DNA from: Phymatolithon calcareum
Lineage: Eukaryota > Rhodophyta > Florideophyceae > Hapalidiales
Direction: 5' to 3'
NCBI GenBank assembly: GCA_977006965.1
Contig: OZ345353.1
Coordinates: 1,922,001 to 1,986,000 of the forward strand
Length of the DNA stretch: 64,000 nt
The stretch's first letter is position 1. Each line of letters starts with the position of its first letter. The notes under the pieces are model-generated. The model made no database searches, had not been told where the DNA came from, and worked only from the letters and a program-made list of their open reading frames with translations. Shown here in pieces: positions 1 through 11,287 of the stretch. The position numbers and the translations under genes were made by a program.

Positions 1-1457
1 ACCTAGTAGGACCTTCACGTACGATTTCGCACATTCAGCCAATAGAGACCCAAGTATTAATACATGGCAAGCTCACGACATAACTGATCTGCATTAATCA
101 TGACTATCCTCGCGTCTGGGTAACAGAGGCCGACTGTGACCACCCAATAGGAGACGTGCACATGGGTGTTAGTATGGTACGACAGTAATCATTATAGCGC
201 CAGCACACGAGAATCCGACATCACAATGGTAGGAGAAGACCAAACGAGGAAGAATAGAATGAGATAGACTGAAGGACGATGGGAAAGTGATAGAAGGAAA
301 GACAAAGCGAGTAATAGACAGAAAGGAGGAACAAGTGCAAAGGGGTAGAGACCGAAAAACGATAAAGCCAAGAAAACTCAAAGGAGGAAATCAGAGGAGA
401 CGAAACGCCCACCTTCGAAGCAATCTCCATAGCTTTCCGGAAATAAAGGTGGTGGTCGTCGTGTACGAGCGCGAGCATACGCCCTGTAACACTGCACAAG
501 CTCTGCGAGGTGGACGCGAGCGAATGAGGGCTTTGTGCGACTGAAACCGAAAAGAAAGCCGCGGCGGTGCCGCTCGTTAAGAAACTACTCAGCTGTAGGG
601 AACGCAGGCAGACGTGGACGTGGAGGTCAGGGACGTCTATGAGTGCACAGTGCGGCGGAATGGGCAAACTCAACGTTCTAACACCGGGGTCCAGGTATTG
701 AACAGGGAGAAGAATGGGGCGAACGAAAAGAAGGAGAGATACAAAGTTATGAGCAATGTCGGCGAGGAAGGGTGTTGACGGTCATGGATGGACCGTGGAC
801 TTTAAGATGTTTTCACAAGTGGCACAGAGCAGATGTTGAGCGAGACCGTGTTGAAAAGCTACAAGAGGGGCGTCGGACGGAATCGTTATTGTCCAGGAAT
901 TAGGGGCCTTGGAAGAGCGGTCAATCTTGGCAGGGGCGCACGAAAGAACAACTGGATCTGGTGTTAGATTTCGAACGTACCAACTTGTATGGCCGAAATG
1001 TCAGGAAGGGGTGAACAGCCAAAGATTCTGCATTGTCGAACAGAAACGAAACATTGAGCTTGCAAGGTTCGGACATTCGAGCCGGGATCCAAAGAACTCT
1101 ATCCTCCCCTGCTCAGTGCAAGGGACAAGGATTTTATTCTTGTATCTAATTGTTTTGCGACCTGTCTGTTTTGTGAGTTCAAACCACTTTTCAGTCTTAT
1201 CACTACTACCAGCGAGCGAGCGGTAATACCGAGGAGGACTTTTGACCTGAGTGTCTCTACTGAAGAAGCGCTTGGTTGCGAAAACGGCGCGTGCCAGAGT
1301 AATATGATCGAGCGTTCAGAGAGCTTGTGTGCGACAAGCCCACGCTGAAGTAGCTCTCTGTTTTCAGGAGACTTGCTCCGTGAGGTATGCTTGGACTTTA
1401 ACGCGAGCTGATGCATGATGCGAGTTACTTCAGAGACCCGCGATCGAGTCGAGGAGG

Positions 1458-1658
1458 GGGATATATGTTGATTTATTTTAAAAGCTCCCAAAGCCTCAAT
1501 TTGAGTAACAGGGCAGCTTCTCGCTGTTTTTTATACTCATCTCTCTACTCTCCTTCTAATATCTCCTTAATTCGAATTTCTCTCCCTGTGAGGGCCCGAG
1601 TAAGTCTCTTGCATTCATATTCCGTTTCTTGGTCCATCTTCATAGACCGCAGTGTACC
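1458..1658 (-). mobile_element. 5'-truncated LINE (family B) insertion with 13-bp target duplication
   Basis: On the minus strand this encodes the last residues of the same reverse transcriptase found at 9390-9480, followed by the same 3' tail (an AAAATAAATCA...CATATA type end). It is flanked by a perfect 13-nt direct repeat, CGAGTCGAGGAGG, at 1445-1457 and 1659-1671. The paralogous segment near 17763-17776 has the site once and uninterrupted. Target duplication, 5' truncation and an empty paralogous site together are the signature of target-primed insertion. Confidence 0.85.
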
Positions 1659-2371
1659 CGAGTCGAGGAGGCAAAGTGTGTACAGCCGGTCTTCCTTTTC
1701 ATCTCATGCGTTGACTTTGACTGCGTGCTTGGCACTGTTGAGTTGCATTGATTCTCAGGCGACCGTTCGCCCAACTGGGCGGACACAGCCGACCATTCTC
1801 TCCATTTTGATAAGCAGAACAAATAAGGCATGTCGAAATGGAATGCAGTTTGGTGTTTTAGTATAATGTAGCCGTGAGACTTCCTTATCTCTTCGACAGA
1901 TGCCATTCGTATTACTTTTATAGTAAATGCGCTAAACTAATGTATGGAGCAGAGACTTGAACATTTGCTGCCTCCCGCGGAGCACATGTCTGCAAATGTT
2001 ATTTGCAGGAGAAATATTTGGAGTATCCTTTCAAATGCACGTTACAGTAGATAGCGGTAGTAGAAAGTACGTCCCAAGCCGGCATGTGAAACTACATTGG
2101 AATCTGCTTCGATTACATACATGGAGATTATGTGTACCGGTCACGAGGATCGGATTCGGAACAATGAGAAAGAACGCTCTGGTTCAGGGCCAGCACGGCC
2201 CGAGGGATGTAACGCTTGTGGGACGAACGGACGTCACTTATTGCAAAGCGGAGGAAAACATTTGGCACCTTGCAAGACCATTCAGCAGACCTCTTGAGAT
2301 ACACTTTACGCGGAACACTCATCATTAGAACAGCTCCAAACAGCCGGTTTATTAGCAATTGAACAAGTAAG

Positions 2372-3075
2372 TTATGCCTGCAATGCTGCCCTTTCTGCCG
2401 TCTGCTTTTCTGTCAATTTCAGCATAATTTTGTTGTCAACGAGGTCATGAAGCGCCACGATACTTCTAATTAATGAAGAAGCATACAAACGAGCATCATG
2501 TAATTAGACTTATAAAGAAATCCAGACACAAGATTCGGCATATTAACACGCGGCAGCAAGTTAAAAACATCCTGGATCTTATAATCTCGTTATTCACAGG
2601 CAACTTTCCCTCCGCCACATGCACCATATACACCTGCAACTGCGACAGTCTGCTCTACAGCTACTTGAGAGCTGCAAGCTTAGCGATAATTTCGCCTATG
2701 AGACTCGAAACCGTCGAGTCCTTAATATCGCGAAGCAAATGTCCAACACTGACCTCCTCCGCGTCGGCCCCGTTAATCTCTCTCGGGAGATGTTCGGAAG
2801 TGCAAGACACAACGCCGCCCTTCTGTGGTTCTTCCATTGATAGGTAGGCTTCAGCTGAGAGACCAAGGTCCTTCGGTTTCATATCAATGGTGACGAGTAC
2901 CGGGTTTGACGCATACGTGCGAACAAGCTCGTTGATGTCGAGATCTCCACCCCGGATTTTGGGACCTGTCGACTACCAACCTGCGATTCGCTCGCGCGCG
3001 TTCACCTTCCGAAACATATCCATCATGTTCTCCAGAAAGCTGTGATCAAAGAATCATGTGCTCGAGTCCTTCACG
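2372..3075 (-). pseudogene. Truncated RPN8 (26S proteasome subunit) pseudogene
   Basis: Read on the minus strand, this matches the 3' two-thirds of the intact RPN8 at 18504-19511. It includes the segment beginning KPKDLG and the block [14 protein letters not shown], and ends at the equivalent TAA (2372-2374). Frameshifts and substitutions break it; only about 70 codons remain open in one frame (2661-2882). Similarity fades near 3075, so exon 1, the intron and the first part of exon 2 are absent or unrecognisable. It arose with segmental duplicate A and is very unlikely to make a functional subunit. Confidence 0.85.
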
Positions 3076-3976
3076 CCAAGGTGCATCAAATTCTCCTTTT
3101 TGCGGCAGAGTTGAGCAGCGGTGAATTACGCAAGTCCTTCGCCCCAAATGTCGTTTCCCAGTGGCAGAAAACATATCCTGCGTACGCCTATGGCGCCTAC
3201 TCTGGTACGGAACTCGCTCCTGGCAACCTGCATCACCCAGGGGGCGCATTGTATGCGCAAAAGAATATGCACAATGCATGCATTCGGCATCGCAGCGTGC
3301 TGAATTAGAATCGGATGGGACCTAAAATGCACCACGGAATGCAAGGCGTTTCCCAGGAAGAACCTGCGGCATTTGGCTAGCAATTAAAGCAGGATGCAAT
3401 CCGCTAAAGACCAAGCCGATGCGAATAGTGACCCGCTTCAAGATGCATTGGCGCGGTCGGAAAAAGTGCGGTCGCAATCCTGGTAGGAGCATGAGGTGCA
3501 CAACTTGTTCATACCATGAAAGCGTTTAACATTCCGACCATCGACATAAAGGACGGTATTGTTCGCATGTCGCAGCTACTCGTGGCGGTCAGCCGAAAAT
3601 TCCTGCCTAGGCACTAGACCCAAGTTGTGGACGATGCGAAGGCAGATGCCATGCGTACCGAATTCCAGGGGCAATGAGGGGACGGTTCATTCTTGGCGCA
3701 GTACGATTTGGACCTCATGTCAATTCCTCATCCGAAACCGCAACTGCAAGCCCGAAGCAAAATCCAAACGAATTACGGGCGGCAGCTAGAAGTGGGTCAG
3801 ATGGGTTTATGACCTGTCTCGCTGATTATCAACGTTGATCCAGCTGCTGCTCGATGTCAAGCTCATGAACGAGATTTTGCGGAGCAGAAGCACTTCCTCG
3901 TCATCTCGCATCGGACGCCCTCGATACCAGTTTTTCTGTGTGAATCGGTTCAGTCTTACTCCAACCACTTAAGCAA
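3076..3976. other. Intergenic, nothing recognised
   Basis: Between the RPN8 pseudogene and the DUF1963 gene. Short open frames on both strands overlap each other and show no domain, signal peptide or repeat I can support. Confidence 0.5.
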
Positions 3977-4951
3977 TTATCTATTTAAGTACGTCGTAGT
4001 AGGCAAGTCGGGGCAGCGAGTGCAGATAAAGATACTCACGCACAAGCCCAAGTCGGTTCCACAATAAGGGAGAAGCTTTAACTTGCCGTTGTCATTTTCT
4101 CTTAAATCACTAGGAGTCCAGCGAAATTTTGAGTGAGAATCGCCGTACTCCTCTCCTGTCATCGTAACTAAGAGCGACATTTCTGTCCCACAGGCGCAGT
4201 TGGGAATATCATCGCATCCAGAATATCCTCCAATTTTCGTGCACCGTCCAGTGCCATACAGAGGGTGCAGCTCGCGGTAATCGTATTCATCTGGAACCAG
4301 CATGTCGTCAAAGTCATCCTTGCAATTGTCCTCAACCCACTGCTCCATTTGCTCAAGGCGCGGATCTTCGTAGAGAGCCACATCGTCTACTTCTTGAATT
4401 CTCTCCGGAAACAGCTTGCATTCTCTCGGTACGTTGTCCACAGTTGGGAAAGGAGAGCTTGGCTGCGGCATGACGTCCAATGTCTCCCCGTTAATCTCAG
4501 ATGCCGTGCGCCATCGCGTAGTGATAGCGGGTCCATATCCAGGTGGAACGTGATACTCTGGACACCAAAGTAGCTGGAAGAGATCGGCGGCCTCTGGAAA
4601 CGGAAGTTCGGGAACTTCAGCCCTGCGGATTTGGAGCACCGTCAGGATCGGCTCATGATGTTCATCGCACGTCGGCCACGTCTCATCGCGCGGCCAAGCG
4701 AACACGCCTCCGACCTTGGACGCAAACTTGTCCGCGACCGAGGCAGCGCGCGGATGCAAGCGGACGCTAGTTTTCTGCGCCAGTGAGAACCGCGCCGCTA
4801 AGGAGAAGCGCGGCACACATGTCACCGGCGGGACGGCTGGAGGCTCGTAACCGGATGTCGGGCTTGGTGGACAGCCTGACATCCGCGGCATGATGAATTC
4901 CTGCGGCGCGTACGTTACAGTTGGCGTCGTGAGATGAGGGCGGAGGGACAA
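3977..4951 (-). CDS. DUF1963/YwqG-like protein, bacterial-type
   Basis: A 324-residue intronless reading frame. Two similar halves are visible. The first has KVGG at about 79-82, a W/P-rich loop, the strand LTVLQI at 103-108 and DLFQLLWCP at 123-131. The second has KIGG at 239-242, a CxCGTEM motif at 252-258 and a late FICTRCPD near 308-315. This paired GG-W-P-C...LLQ pattern is that of the DUF1963 (YwqG-like) family, common in bacteria and of unknown molecular function; a leader ending in RLHPR before the first GG is also typical of bacterial members. M1 is used as the start, but M21 or M24 would also keep the domain whole. The lack of introns and the bacterial look suggest lateral acquisition (inference). 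Two strong hairpins lie just upstream. I have assigned no function. Confidence 0.7.
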   Translation of the reverse strand: MSLRPHLTTPTVTYAPQEFIMPRMSGCPPSPTSGYEPPAVPPVTCVPRFSLAARFSLAQKTSVRLHPRAASVADKFASKVGGVFAWPRDETWPTCDEHHEPILTVLQIRRAEVPELPFPEAADLFQLLWCPEYHVPPGYGPAITTRWRTASEINGETLDVMPQPSSPFPTVDNVPRECKLFPERIQEVDDVALYEDPRLEQMEQWVEDNCKDDFDDMLVPDEYDYRELHPLYGTGRCTKIGGYSGCDDIPNCACGTEMSLLVTMTGEEYGDSHSKFRWTPSDLRENDNGKLKLLPYCGTDLGLCVSIFICTRCPDLPTTTYLNR

Positions 4952-5105
4952 ACTCGATTCTCGCGAATGCTGAGCAATGTCGGTGTCCAGGATCTACGGG
5001 ATGCACAGTATACTTGGGAGGTGTAGCGTATCATACTCTGAACCGGACAACTGGTCCGTTTGTATGGACTCAGTATGATAGCAGTTTGTATCATAGACAA
5101 CTGTC

Positions 5106-5156
5106 TTCACGCAACCTTTTTTCTTTTTTTTAAAAAAAAGAAAAAGGTTGCGTGAA
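5106..5156. repeat. Near-perfect inverted repeat (hairpin 1)
   Basis: Arms of about 25 nt start TTCACGCAACC and meet in a T8/A8 centre with almost no loop; there is one length difference in the T run. It lies 155 bp upstream of the DUF1963 start. It could be a MITE-like fold-back or a cruciform-forming site. Confidence 0.85.
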
Positions 5157-5202
5157 TCATAAATTCATCTCCGAATGAGCCAATAAATTAGTGCATACTT
5201 TG

Positions 5203-5262
5203 GACGACGCACTCTGTTGGAGCATTCCAGTGCAGTGGAATGCTGCAACAGAGTGCGTCGTC
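5203..5262. repeat. 27-bp inverted repeat with 6-nt loop (hairpin 2)
   Basis: The left arm (5203-5229) and right arm (5236-5262) are complementary except for one mismatch, around the loop GTGCAG. It lies 47 bp after hairpin 1 with no sequence relationship to it. Confidence 0.9.
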
Positions 5263-5930
5263 TATGGATGTATTTGTCGACTTCAAAACTGTACGGTATC
5301 ATATTCAATACCATTGCTAGAGGTGCAAACACGTTAGAGAAGCGTTTACAGACTGACGCAAATGCACTTCGTGAATCACGCAAGAAGGGAGAAATTCGAA
5401 AAAACGGCTGGATACCAGGTACAAGCAATCTTTCTGATGCCATTCCAAGGGAGACACCGGTCAACGATTCATACGCTTTGCGCAAATTGCTTCCCACGAA
5501 CCGTGTTGAAATTAACGCAGAGAGATGGGCTTATGATATGTCTCAGAAAACACAATTGCAATACGAAAAAGAATAACGGTGAGTGTCGGGGAGATGAGCA
5601 AGAAGACTGTGGAGCAATTATGATTACTTCTTTCTCACGACAGTGAAGCACGAAGTATACCAGCTATACTTCCTAACGACCTTTGGCTATTGGCTATCAG
5701 TCATATTTAATTGCGTGTTTCGTCCACGAATGATCGTCCGGAACTTTGACTTTTTATTGCAATTTTTTAAAGCCCCACAGTCATACGAATATACGGTCAA
5801 GGCTTCCTCAGGTGCTACCCTCACTATGATGGCTCTACTCTTATGTCTGGTATTCTATCTGAGCCCCTAGAATGTACTCGGTTGTTTTTGATAGCTCTTC
5901 ATAGCAGTTTTCGAGATGTCGCTTCTTCTT
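5263..5930. other. Spacer with a weak open frame
   Basis: A plus-strand frame of 119 codons (5217-5576) starts inside hairpin 2 and reads as a plausible basic helical peptide, but matches nothing I recognise. It may be a fragment of a decayed element. No other feature is seen. Confidence 0.35.
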
Positions 5931-7640
5931 TCAGTACAGATCTTCTTCATTCTGCATACTCTCGATGATGCTATTGCTGAAGAGACAAATGTCATCTAGT
6001 GCCTTCTCAGTTGCCGCTCTGTCTTCTTCCTTGAGTTTATAGGCTGACAAGCTGCGATCCAGGGTCTCCATGTGCTGTCTGACTTTGTTTCCAAACCTAT
6101 CTGCCATCAGTGTGGTAGACACTTGGGGAAATCTTCCAAAGGCGTACTGAACCGCCAGTTGCCTGTGGGAACTTTGACTGTTGCAATTGGACGGGTTTCG
6201 AGTCCCAATAGGCAAAAATCGCCACGTGGCAAATGCGCGGGGTGTGCCGAAGGATTTACCATCAATTTGGATGCACATTAGGCCTAGTGTGGACATTGCC
6301 AAAAGCGCGAGCCATTGCTTTTAACGTATGGCTTCCAAATGCTCTCAGCCCCGCGTACAAAACAGTAGAAAGGGGAACGCTCCTTCTTCAGCACAAATGG
6401 AGCAGCTTTTGGTCGAGTCCTAAAATTCGGTTGTGCTGGTGCAGGTGTTCCGCTCACCTTCTAGGAAAAAACATATTCCTGCTTTATGGACGGAGGGAAA
6501 TGCAGCGTTCGAGTAGTAATGTCACCAACGCCGAGACTTAAACCTACATTTTGCTTTCTTCGTAAACAACGCGAGCTCTATTGAGTGAAGACCATGGGTG
6601 AACTAAGACTCATCGGCGACGCCAGAGCAGAAAGTTGAATTCTTTCCTCTTCATACTGTCGGCGCGACATCGAAACTTTGCCAATTGCCAGAGTATCAAG
6701 GTCAGCCATTTGCTGATCGATGCGTATAGCGTCATGCGCCTATATGGCCGTATGGTCTATGTTAGCATCACCAGTGTTCACATTCGCCTCGGTTCTCAAA
6801 CGAATTGTTATCTGTAGAGCTGGAAGTTAGATAACGTAAGCAAGAAACTTTGCATAATACACATACCTTCGTTGTCACAAATGGGAACGCACAGGCACTC
6901 ATTTGAAACATCCCATGAAATCGATGACTTTGTTCGAATTCCCAACTAAGTTCGTGATATTTGCATTGGTGCAGGACAATAGGCTCTTTTCTTCCGTGTT
7001 ATGCTTTTCCTGTCCTTTTCGCATCTGCATGAGTTCGCGAGTGAGGCCATTCATGCAGTTAACGAGGTCTCCCGTACTTTGTCGGTATGCTGCATCATTC
7101 GGAGCGACGTGCCCTTCTTCTCTCTGAAGGCTTTGATGTGGGGCTACAAGGTTCGTTGGGACTGGGACAGTCTTCGTGTGGTCACTTTTGCGATGCTGCC
7201 CTAGTAACAGTGCTGTTCCGAAGTTTCTTTGGCACATACCACAAGTGAATGGATTCATCACTAGATCTGGTGCACCAGGTTGTCGCCAAGTCTGTGATCA
7301 ACAATGCGATACTCAGAAGTCGAATCTGTCGATCATCCTTTGTCAGTACTCGGGGAAAATCAGTGGCACGCGCAAGTGATAAGTAGCGCTGCGGATTTTT
7401 ATTGATTAAGGTTATGAACGGGCGCATGTTATCCTCTCGTAGTGTAAGTACGTTCTTGATCGACATCGCCAGATTCTGTAGAATCTGGCAATTTCGCTCA
7501 TCAAGAAATTCGAACCTCTGAAATCTCGCGCGCCATGACCTAGTAAAATGCGCGAAGTGATATAGCGTCTGAGCAAGAAACTGTTTACTGAAAACCTCAT
7601 CTTTCTGTAAAGAGAATCCCAAGCAATCTGCGCTTCGCAT
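5931..7640 (-). pseudogene. Decayed locus with a C2H2 zinc finger
   Basis: Three minus-strand open frames lie end to end: 7640-7182, 7261-6899 and 6302-5931. The middle one has a clear single C2H2 finger near its start (FTCGMCQRNF...HRKSDH), followed by a polar helical stretch. The first is helical and hydrophobic-rich, and its frame runs over the zinc finger in another frame, implying a frameshift. The last ends in an acidic, helix-prone tail. They may be exons or frameshifted pieces of one gene; no clean GT-AG junctions joining them were found. Function is unknown; a nucleic-acid-binding protein of host or transposon origin is possible. Confidence 0.35.
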
Positions 7641-8639
7641 TGCCAGTTAGAATAAAACTAAAACGTAGTAAGATCAATCACCAGTCCTAGGCATCACCCA
7701 GCGCCTCCTAAACGGTCAAACGTCGAGTCTTCAATAGCAGCTCAAGCGTCCGGAGAATGCTGGTCGCGCCTCTTGTCCGTCTGGGCACGCAAAAGTGTGT
7801 TCCGTCCAGAAGGGAATAGTTTTACTAAAGAGTGAAACAGTAAAAGCCAAGTAGCTTAAGTTATGGTACTGTGCGAGCGCGCGAGCCCTCAAATCTCCAA
7901 ATAATATAGCCGGAAGATGGAGGCTCTGTCAATCGACGAACCACAATCGCTAAGTTTCGTTTCCAAGGCGTGAAAAAAAGATAGTAACAAATCGAAAGCT
8001 ACAGCAGTGACATGTCTACGCACAAACCGCCGCCCTTTTTCTCATGACATGAGATAGCCATAGCTATACGATAAAGTGGAAGAGCTATGGACGCTCGAAA
8101 AATGTGCCAGCCGCACTCGGGCATAACGCAGAATGAGTTGATTCTCAATCCTGTACTGAAGGAGCCCGAGTGTTGCGCGTCGTATCATCATGCGGAGAAC
8201 CTTCCAATATACTTGCCGCCCATTCACATATCGTCATGATGTATGGGCTTGCGTCGCATTGCCGGCCGCTTCATGTGGTAACCCGCGCGTCCTCGCTGAC
8301 CAACGCATGTTTCATTGGTTCGATCCTTGCCTCGCTTCCGTTCACTGTCGGTACACTATCTCCTACCCGTTTCCTTGCCTCACATATTATTGCTCAACCC
8401 CTCGACCACCTCTCCTAGCGCGAGTAGAGATCCAGCCCATTTGCATTCTCCAAACTGATCTATCGTTAGTTAGCCCTTAAAGAACAGTGAAGAAGGTCAC
8501 TTCTTCCTCCCGGATGAAAATTTTGTCCAGCTTGTCCGCACACGAATAAGAATGCAATCTGTACCGTCACCAATCGTCAAGTTCCCATTCTCGCTTCTTC
8601 CACGAGACAAAATGCGTGCTAGGGCGGAGTCTGGAACTT
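7641..8639. other. Intergenic, nothing recognised
   Basis: No supported gene or repeat. Open frames here are short and overlap on both strands. Confidence 0.4.
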
Positions 8640-9576
8640 GGGAATCAACAATGATTTTTGACTTGGGAACTCCCTATTTTCCGGTGCTCTGCGATGCGGT
8701 GGGATGTATACGCAAGCTCCGCCAAATAGGCGTGAACGTCACAGGATTCCAGCCAGCCACTTGCATCAGGATTTTCAAATCATTGATTCTCCCCAACTGG
8801 GAATATGCCATTCACCTGACCCCGATCACTAAACGCCTGTTATCGGCAATCGAAGCAGCAGAAGGTGTTTTCTTCAGGTATGTTTTCAGAAAATATGCCG
8901 AAAATCGAAGGGAGCGGATGCGAGTGCTCTGCCGACTCGCCAGCCCACAGATGAGGAGAGCGCACCAGGCTGAAAGGTTCGCCTTAAGCCTGGTAAGATG
9001 GAAGGAGTATCTTGAGCTCGCAGAAGAATACCAAGGAAGAGAAGAAGACCTGGAAGATGTATCAAAGGATATTGGGCATCTTAGAGAAGAGAAGCACCTC
9101 AACGAAGCTCTAAAACAATCAGAAGAAGGCATGATATCAAAAACCGCACTAATACGGGAAGCAGCAAAAACATGGACGTTGGAAGAAGAGGGACGGACAG
9201 TTAAAATCCCGGTCGACAAGCCGAATGAACTACCAGGAGTGTTACGTATAAGGGACAGAACTGCGCGGTTGAGATGCCTGAGATTTCTTTCCAACAGAGC
9301 TCCTTTGTGAGGAAAATCAGTTTTAGCGCAGTACTTTGGGCCCGGTACTGTGGTTGAGCTCGTTGTGCTCCAACGCACACTACGGTGCACGAAGATGGAC
9401 CAAGAAACAGAATATGAATGCGAACGACTCACTCGAGCCCTCGCAGGGAGAGAAATTCGGATTAAGGAGATATTAGGAGGCTAGTAGAGAGATGAATGTG
9501 GAAGACAGCGAGAAGCTGCCCTGTTAATCAAATTGAGGTTTTGGGAGCTTTTAAAATAAATCAGCATATACCCGTT
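8640..9576 (+). mobile_element. LINE family B fragment: reverse transcriptase C-terminal part
   Basis: The reading frame to 9310 resembles the end of a non-LTR reverse transcriptase. It has IRKLRQIGVNVTGF, then the fingers-to-thumb motif PNWEYA, and a charged helical tail. A TGA at 9308-9310 interrupts it; the homologous fragment at 12624-13238 has TGG at that place, so this is a nonsense mutation. Coding similarity continues in frame to about 9483, then a 3' UTR ends in AAAATAAATCAGCATATA. The catalytic YxDD region lies upstream of the truncation and is absent. Inactive. Confidence 0.75.
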
Positions 9577-10184
9577 GTCACATTTGGCGACCATGCAATC
9601 ACCTGCACCTTTTGCCACTTGACTTGCATGAGCAACACATTTCTACTTCCTCCAGTGCAGACGGAAGAGAGCACTTCCCGTATTAACGACCTACGCCACT
9701 GGTTGTTCCGCTACTGTTCCTGGAAAACATCGTTCAACACCTGCACGTCACACCCGACCACTCCCCGTCGCAAGACTCACACCCCTCATGCACAACACAA
9801 CGTCGATGTGACCTGTTCATTTCTCACATTCCTCTCGTACCGCGCCCACAAGCCTAACTCCGCACTTTCAACAACCCTCACTACTATGAACAAAATGGTG
9901 CTTGCCATCTGACCGGGCGGTCATATCTGCTGAAAGGCAAACAGATAATAATATGGTCCACCTACGGACGACTAGAAATTGATTTCTATCCTCTTTCCAT
10001 GCACGCATTGCACACCAGTTCGATCGCGCCATTCATCCCCTTTCCTTTCTCATTCACCGGCACCGACGAGGTGCTATGATCCCTACGAGTCGCTTCCTGA
10101 GATCGGTTGCCAGTGATCGCCCTGTTTCTAGTCCGAATCAAGTGTCCATTCTCTGACTAGTACTGGGAAAGTCATCCTCATTAA
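9577..10184. other. Intergenic, nothing recognised
   Basis: C-rich on the plus strand. A 138-codon frame that begins in the LINE tail (9496-9912) is probably chance. Confidence 0.4.
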
Positions 10185-10255
10185 AAGTCGGAGGAAGAGT
10201 TTTTTCGTCGAGAGATAAAATTTATCTCTCGACGAAAAAACTCTTCCTCCGACTT
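10185..10255. repeat. Perfect 35-bp palindrome
   Basis: The left arm 10185-10219 and right arm 10221-10255 are exact reverse complements around one central base (10220). The right arm and about 100 bp after it (to ~10360) are similar to 16229-16360, just upstream of the 856-residue ORF. The palindrome may therefore be two copies of one element end placed head to head. Confidence 0.95.
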
Positions 10256-10360
10256 GCCGTAGCCTTGCTGTACGCGCTCCTTGGTTCCACAGGCAAAAGG
10301 AGGACTCTGCTTCGGTCGTATGAGTCACAAGTCTTCTATTTAAGTCACTCCAGAGAGAGA

Positions 10361-11287
10361 AAACCTACCTTCCCTTCTTTAATCGCGACAAATCAACAAT
10401 GAGAACTACATGTATATTCGTAACTTTGAATGTGTCACTCTATTGGCGCTATTACAGACAAGACCACTGGCTAGTGGCCTTCAAAGAGAGCATACTCGAG
10501 AGGGAATCTTGTTCGCAACCAAACGTACGACAATTCCAACAAGGCTGCTCAAGGGCTCAGTTTTCAGAAACATTTCCGTGTGTGTATGTACCCATTCGCA
10601 GCAGATTTTCCAGCAACTTGGCCGAGTGAACAAAGATGTGTGTTGCTACAACTCATTTTTTAAAATTGTTCACAGGTTTTCGAAAAACCGGAAGAGTCTT
10701 GCTGTCTTTTAGAACACGTCATCCTTAAGATACGTCTGAGGCGCTGGCAGAGCGGAGTTTGCACTCTCAGCACAAACCATGTTCTAGCCTCCAAAATTTC
10801 CAGATCTTTCATATCTGTGCCATTCCTCTTGGATGGCATATCCACATCCTGGCCATCTTCCTTCGTTTCTCAATTTGGTGCGTATTCCGTTTATCATTGT
10901 CCATCAGCGCTTCCGCATCTGTAGTTACAACCTGCCTGATATCCATCCCTGCTATCCATTTGAGCTCGAAACAATGTGCACGAATTTTGGAGCCAAGCAC
11001 GCCATCACGCTCTGGTGGAGATTCCACTCTTACAAAAGATCTCCCCCTTAATACTTTTCGCCAATCGCCTTGGGAAGTGTCAGATACAAATCAAGGCAGT
11101 CATCCCCGTAAAACACACGAGCGCAACAGCTGTAGATGTGGGTCCATACCAAGCGTTTGCCAAGCAAGGAGCAAAGGCGACACTTAACGGGGGAGAGCCA
11201 TAATTACTGAGCAAATATCATGGCTAGCTATGGTAAGCCCAAGTAACCCATAATTGCAGGACATCTGCTGATGCAATCAGGACATAA
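10361..11287. other. Intergenic, nothing recognised
   Basis: Open frames on both strands (up to 142 codons at 10759-11187) have no recognisable domain. The stretch ends where the RNase H LINE copy starts abruptly. Confidence 0.4.

Larger units (their letters stand above)
1..3075. repeat. Segmental duplicate A (degenerate copy of 16440-19211)
   Basis: The whole stretch can be aligned by eye, with many small differences, to 16440-19211. Shared landmarks are the CCCAATA...GTGCACATGG block near 150, the purine-rich block at 230-420, the GCCCAACTGGGCGGACACAGC block near 1770 and the 3' end of RPN8 after 2372. The first 135 bases are missing from the 16.4-kb copy but match a third partial copy at 12404. 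Copy A carries a LINE insertion that the 16.4-kb copy lacks. No intact gene is seen here; the short open frames have no recognisable domains. Confidence 0.8.
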
